This document shows positions 5,988 to 8,309 of a stretch of DNA of 8,309 nucleotides, piece after piece. This stretch comes from Pirellulales bacterium (GTDB lineage: Bacteria; Planctomycetota; Planctomycetia; Pirellulales; JALHPA01): the NCBI GenBank assembly GCA_022842745.1, contig JALHPA010000080.1, positions 1 through 8,309 of the forward strand, given 5' to 3'. Position numbers and translations under genes: made by a program. Every line of letters starts with the position of its first letter. The stretch's first letter is position 1. A model generated the notes under the pieces. It was not told the DNA's origin. It saw nothing but the letters and a program-made list of their open reading frames with translations, and searched no databases.

Positions 5988-6026
5988 AAAACCGCGGGCG
6001 CGCTTGCTTTCTTGCTTTCCGCGCGG
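5988..6026 (-). terminator. Possible intrinsic terminator after the large modular protein
   Basis: On the minus strand CCGCGCGG (6026-6019) can pair with CCCGCGG (5998-5992) as seven base pairs with one bulged C. The loop is 20 bases and the stem is followed by TTTT. It starts about 30 bases after the stop codon at 6060. The bulge, the long loop and the short T-run make it a weak candidate; an alternative GCGCG/CGCGC pairing exists in the same segment. Confidence 0.3.
6003..6018. repeat. Perfect tandem duplication of 8 bp
   Basis: The octamer CTTGCTTT occurs twice head to tail (6003-6010 and 6011-6018). It lies between genes and forms most of the loop of the possible terminator. It may vary in copy number between strains. 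Confidence 0.8.
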
Positions 6027-6059
6027 GGGCGGAGCGGACGGTCACCGGCGTGTCGGTCA

Positions 6060-8309
6060 TCATTTGGCCTGCGAAACTTCGGCGGCCGGCTTGCGGACCT
6101 GCAGGACGACGGGACCGCTGGTGGCGTTTTTGTCGACCCGCGCCACGGCGTGGATCAACCGGGTCTGCTCTCCGACCCAACCGGCGGCGGTGAGGAATAT
6201 CTGCCGCTCGGTCTCGCTGGGCGTGATGAGCACCGCGTTCAACCCAATGTTGTCCACAATGACTCCATGCGGCAAGTTCAGGACGTCGAGCGAAACGGGA
6301 CCAGTGTGGCCGTTTCGCACAATCTTAAGACGCGCCGAGACCGTCGATCCGGGGGCGATGCTTATCAGCGGCCGAGGATCCTTCTCGTCGGTCGGTAGAC
6401 TCGAGGCGGACTCGCCTGGCCCGGGTTCAGGTATCAACTGGACCGAAACCTGCGGCGCTGGACCGAGAGCGATCTTGCCCAGGCTTCCAACCGGGTGGCT
6501 GACTTCGCGGCCGTCGATCAGGGCAGTCGCCTTGAGCGTGATCGGCGAGGCGTTGGGATCCACCAGGGGGGGGGCGTCGGCCGCGGCCACGATTGTCCCC
6601 GTCGCGGACCGGTGCCCAGCCTCGATAACCAGCGGCGTGGTCACGGAAAACCCCGGGGGAAGTTGACCTTCAACGTCAATCCGAATGTCTCCATCAAAAC
6701 CGTCGATCCGTTCGCGAGTGAGCGTGAACGACTGCCCCGAACCGGCCGGGACCGTAGGGTTGGCCCCCGCCAATGCGACTTTGAAATCCGGCTGCGGCGC
6801 GCGGAGCGTGAGCCGGTAGATGTATCGATCCCCTCCGCGTCCGGCGGTGTCGGTGACGCGCACCAGGTATGTCCCATCGTCCGGGGCGGTAAAAGTGACC
6901 CGCGAATCCGTGGCGATATCCCGATCGCTGGCGTCGTCGTTGGAAAAGTACAAGGGAAAGACGGGCAATCCGTTGAAGGCCAGCTTCGAACCGGGCGGAA
7001 ATGGGGTCACGATGTACGCCGGGTCGTAATTGGCATGTACGGCGGCTGAAGTATCAAAGTAGGTGCGGCGAACCCCTGGTGTCGATTCGTAAAGCACCGA
7101 ATCGCTGTCCGGACCCTGCGGAGCGCGAAACAGTTTGCACACTTCCCCGTTAAAGTAAACGAGGTCGTTTAGCTCCATCTCTTCCCAATTCTTGAGGCGC
7201 ACTCCGGTCTGGGAAGAATTAATCGTGCGAAAGTTAATGAACGAATCGCGGACCGCCTGCAGCAAGACGCGCTCGATCGGACGGCCGGCGGAATCCAGAA
7301 CGTCCAGGCGGGTATCGACCGGGGCCCCGCGGCGGCGGGCGGTTGTTTCCAAAATCAGCGTCTGGCCTTTTTTCGCCGTAAACTGATAGTGATCGACGTC
7401 GGCGGGCGCATCGGCCGATCGAGCGTCGATTCTGCCCGATACGCCGCCGGGAGCTGTGACTCGGACCGCCTGGGTTGGGCTATCGTTCGGTTCTCGTTCG
7501 ATCTCCTCAGTTGCGGCGCTGACTTGGACCGTAACTGGCCGGCGGGTCCGAAAGCGATTGCCGTCGATCGGCGCCTCGGCCTCTTGTGACCCCGCGGCGG
7601 CGACCTGGACCTCAGTTCCATCGGGAATATTGAAGCCCACCAACGCAACCGTCGTGGACTTGTTCGCCGGAACGACGGGCGGGTAGCAGGCAACGACAAA
7701 CGGAAACTCGCCAATCGACAGGCGATACTCGGTATCCGGTCCTCCCGCCAAGATAAAATCATTCACTTGGACGGAGTACCGACCGTTGATTGGCAACTTG
7801 ACGGCCAACAGCGGCTCGCCGTGTCCCTCCACTTCGTCCAGCGGCTCCAGCAATTTTCCCTCGGGATCAAAAACGGACACTAGGCAATCTCCTTTGCCCC
7901 CCAAAGAGCGCCCGTTCAAGTCAAAAACGAGAACCTGCCCTTGGCGTCCTTCAAATGAAAATCGATCGCGATCGCCTGCGGCTTGCAAACGGCCCCAGAC
8001 AGCGGTTGGCAGCGAAATCGATTGGGCGGCCGGATGCGTGTCGTTCGGCTCCGCTTCCAGCGTCTGTGGGAGATCGTCAACGTACAATTGCAGCTTGCCG
8101 CTTGCGCCGCTGGAATTTTCCAGCCACACGTCGTAGGCCCCGCGCGGCAAATCGGCCGAACTCGTAACTTCAAGATGCAAGGCGCCCGTCGATGCATCGG
8201 TCGCTGTCAACTTGCCCGTCAGGCGGGCATCGCCGAAGGTTACCTTGTCGCTCTCCGAATGATGTTTCCCCGTAATTCGCAGCAGGGCAGGCTGGCCGCG
8301 TTGCACGCC
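6060..8309 (-). CDS. Large secreted/surface modular protein with PPC and Ig-like domains, 5' part missing
   Basis: The frame is open to the right edge, so the true start and any signal peptide lie outside; 749 residues are visible. Counting from the GTG codon at 8306, the modules are: an IPT/TIG-like domain (1-80) beginning QRGQPALLRITG; PPC domain 1 (84-198) with EAEPNDT and DRDRFSFEGRQGQ; a second TIG-like strand set (200-262) with YPPVVPANKSTTV; PPC domain 2 (268-502) with EREPNDS and DVDHYQFTAKKGQ; and two Ig-like beta domains (about 505-600 and 640-740), the last carrying LPHGVIVDNIGLN and RQIFLTAAGW. PPC 2 is interrupted by about 110 residues (349-460) containing RLKNWEEMELNDLVYFNGEV and NGLPVFPLYFSNDD. 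No protease or other catalytic domain is visible, and no membrane anchor or LPXTG-like sorting signal is present at the C-terminus. PPC domains usually sit in exported proteins and serve folding, attachment or sugar binding. The exact role is unknown. A nine-C run lies in its coding strand. Confidence 0.9.
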   Translation of the reverse strand, partial: GVQRGQPALLRITGKHHSESDKVTFGDARLTGKLTATDASTGALHLEVTSSADLPRGAYDVWLENSSGASGKLQLYVDDLPQTLEAEPNDTHPAAQSISLPTAVWGRLQAAGDRDRFSFEGRQGQVLVFDLNGRSLGGKGDCLVSVFDPEGKLLEPLDEVEGHGEPLLAVKLPINGRYSVQVNDFILAGGPDTEYRLSIGEFPFVVACYPPVVPANKSTTVALVGFNIPDGTEVQVAAAGSQEAEAPIDGNRFRTRRPVTVQVSAATEEIEREPNDSPTQAVRVTAPGGVSGRIDARSADAPADVDHYQFTAKKGQTLILETTARRRGAPVDTRLDVLDSAGRPIERVLLQAVRDSFINFRTINSSQTGVRLKNWEEMELNDLVYFNGEVCKLFRAPQGPDSDSVLYESTPGVRRTYFDTSAAVHANYDPAYIVTPFPPGSKLAFNGLPVFPLYFSNDDASDRDIATDSRVTFTAPDDGTYLVRVTDTAGRGGDRYIYRLTLRAPQPDFKVALAGANPTVPAGSGQSFTLTRERIDGFDGDIRIDVEGQLPPGFSVTTPLVIEAGHRSATGTIVAAADAPPLVDPNASPITLKATALIDGREVSHPVGSLGKIALGPAPQVSVQLIPEPGPGESASSLPTDEKDPRPLISIAPGSTVSARLKIVRNGHTGPVSLDVLNLPHGVIVDNIGLNAVLITPSETERQIFLTAAGWVGEQTRLIHAVARVDKNATSGPVVLQVRKPAAEVSQAK
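6566..6574. repeat. Homopolymer of nine G (C on the coding strand) inside the modular protein gene
   Basis: Nine consecutive G on the plus strand encode the Ala-Pro-Pro-Leu stretch (residues 578-581) of the large protein. It is the longest homopolymer I noticed in the window. Such runs are prone to slippage, so it could be a site of frameshift variation or a sequencing error hotspot; the frame is intact here. Confidence 0.9.

Noticed and set aside
1..8309. Mobile elements, CRISPR arrays, tRNA genes or a defence island
   Set aside because: I found no transposase motif, terminal repeats, regularly spaced repeats or tRNA-like cloverleaf by eye, and the genes are ordinary metabolic and envelope types.

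Overview
The window looks like a chromosomal segment of a planctomycete, most likely of the Pirellulales. This rests on moderately GC-rich DNA, mostly Shine-Dalgarno-less starts, lipoprotein families without a recognisable function, and a large secreted protein built of PPC (pre-peptidase C-terminal) and Ig-like modules of the kind common in that phylum. The assignment comes from remembered family resemblance; no search was run. I see no insertion sequence, phage gene, CRISPR array, tRNA or rRNA, and no defence system. The content looks like ordinary chromosomal metabolism and envelope genes.

Layout from left to right. A 5' part of serC (phosphoserine aminotransferase) on the minus strand runs off the left edge. 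Directly upstream of it, on the same strand and 66 bp away, is a second class V PLP-dependent aminotransferase of the alanine/serine-glyoxylate type (478-1605). The pair probably forms a small serine/glyoxylate metabolism unit. Next is a divergent intergenic region, then the only plus-strand gene, a 301-residue putative lipoprotein of unknown function (1840-2745). It converges on a class I SAM-dependent methyltransferase (2794-3582, minus). Upstream of that, still on the minus strand, come a 216-residue lipoprotein (3684-4334), a gene-free stretch of 332 bp, a MacB/FtsX-type ABC transporter permease (4667-5908), and the C-terminal 749 residues of a large modular surface or secreted protein (6060 to the right edge).

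The minus-strand genes from 2794 to 8309 are co-directional, but the gaps (101, 332 and 151 bp) and candidate promoters and terminator suggest several short transcription units, not one operon. The permease has no ATPase or periplasmic adaptor gene beside it in the window. The most interesting points are: the tandem pair of class V aminotransferases, one of which seems to lack about ten residues found in relatives; a large insertion inside the second PPC domain of the surface protein; the apparently unaccompanied permease; a dyad centred on the extended -10 element of the methyltransferase; and two lipoproteins without known function.
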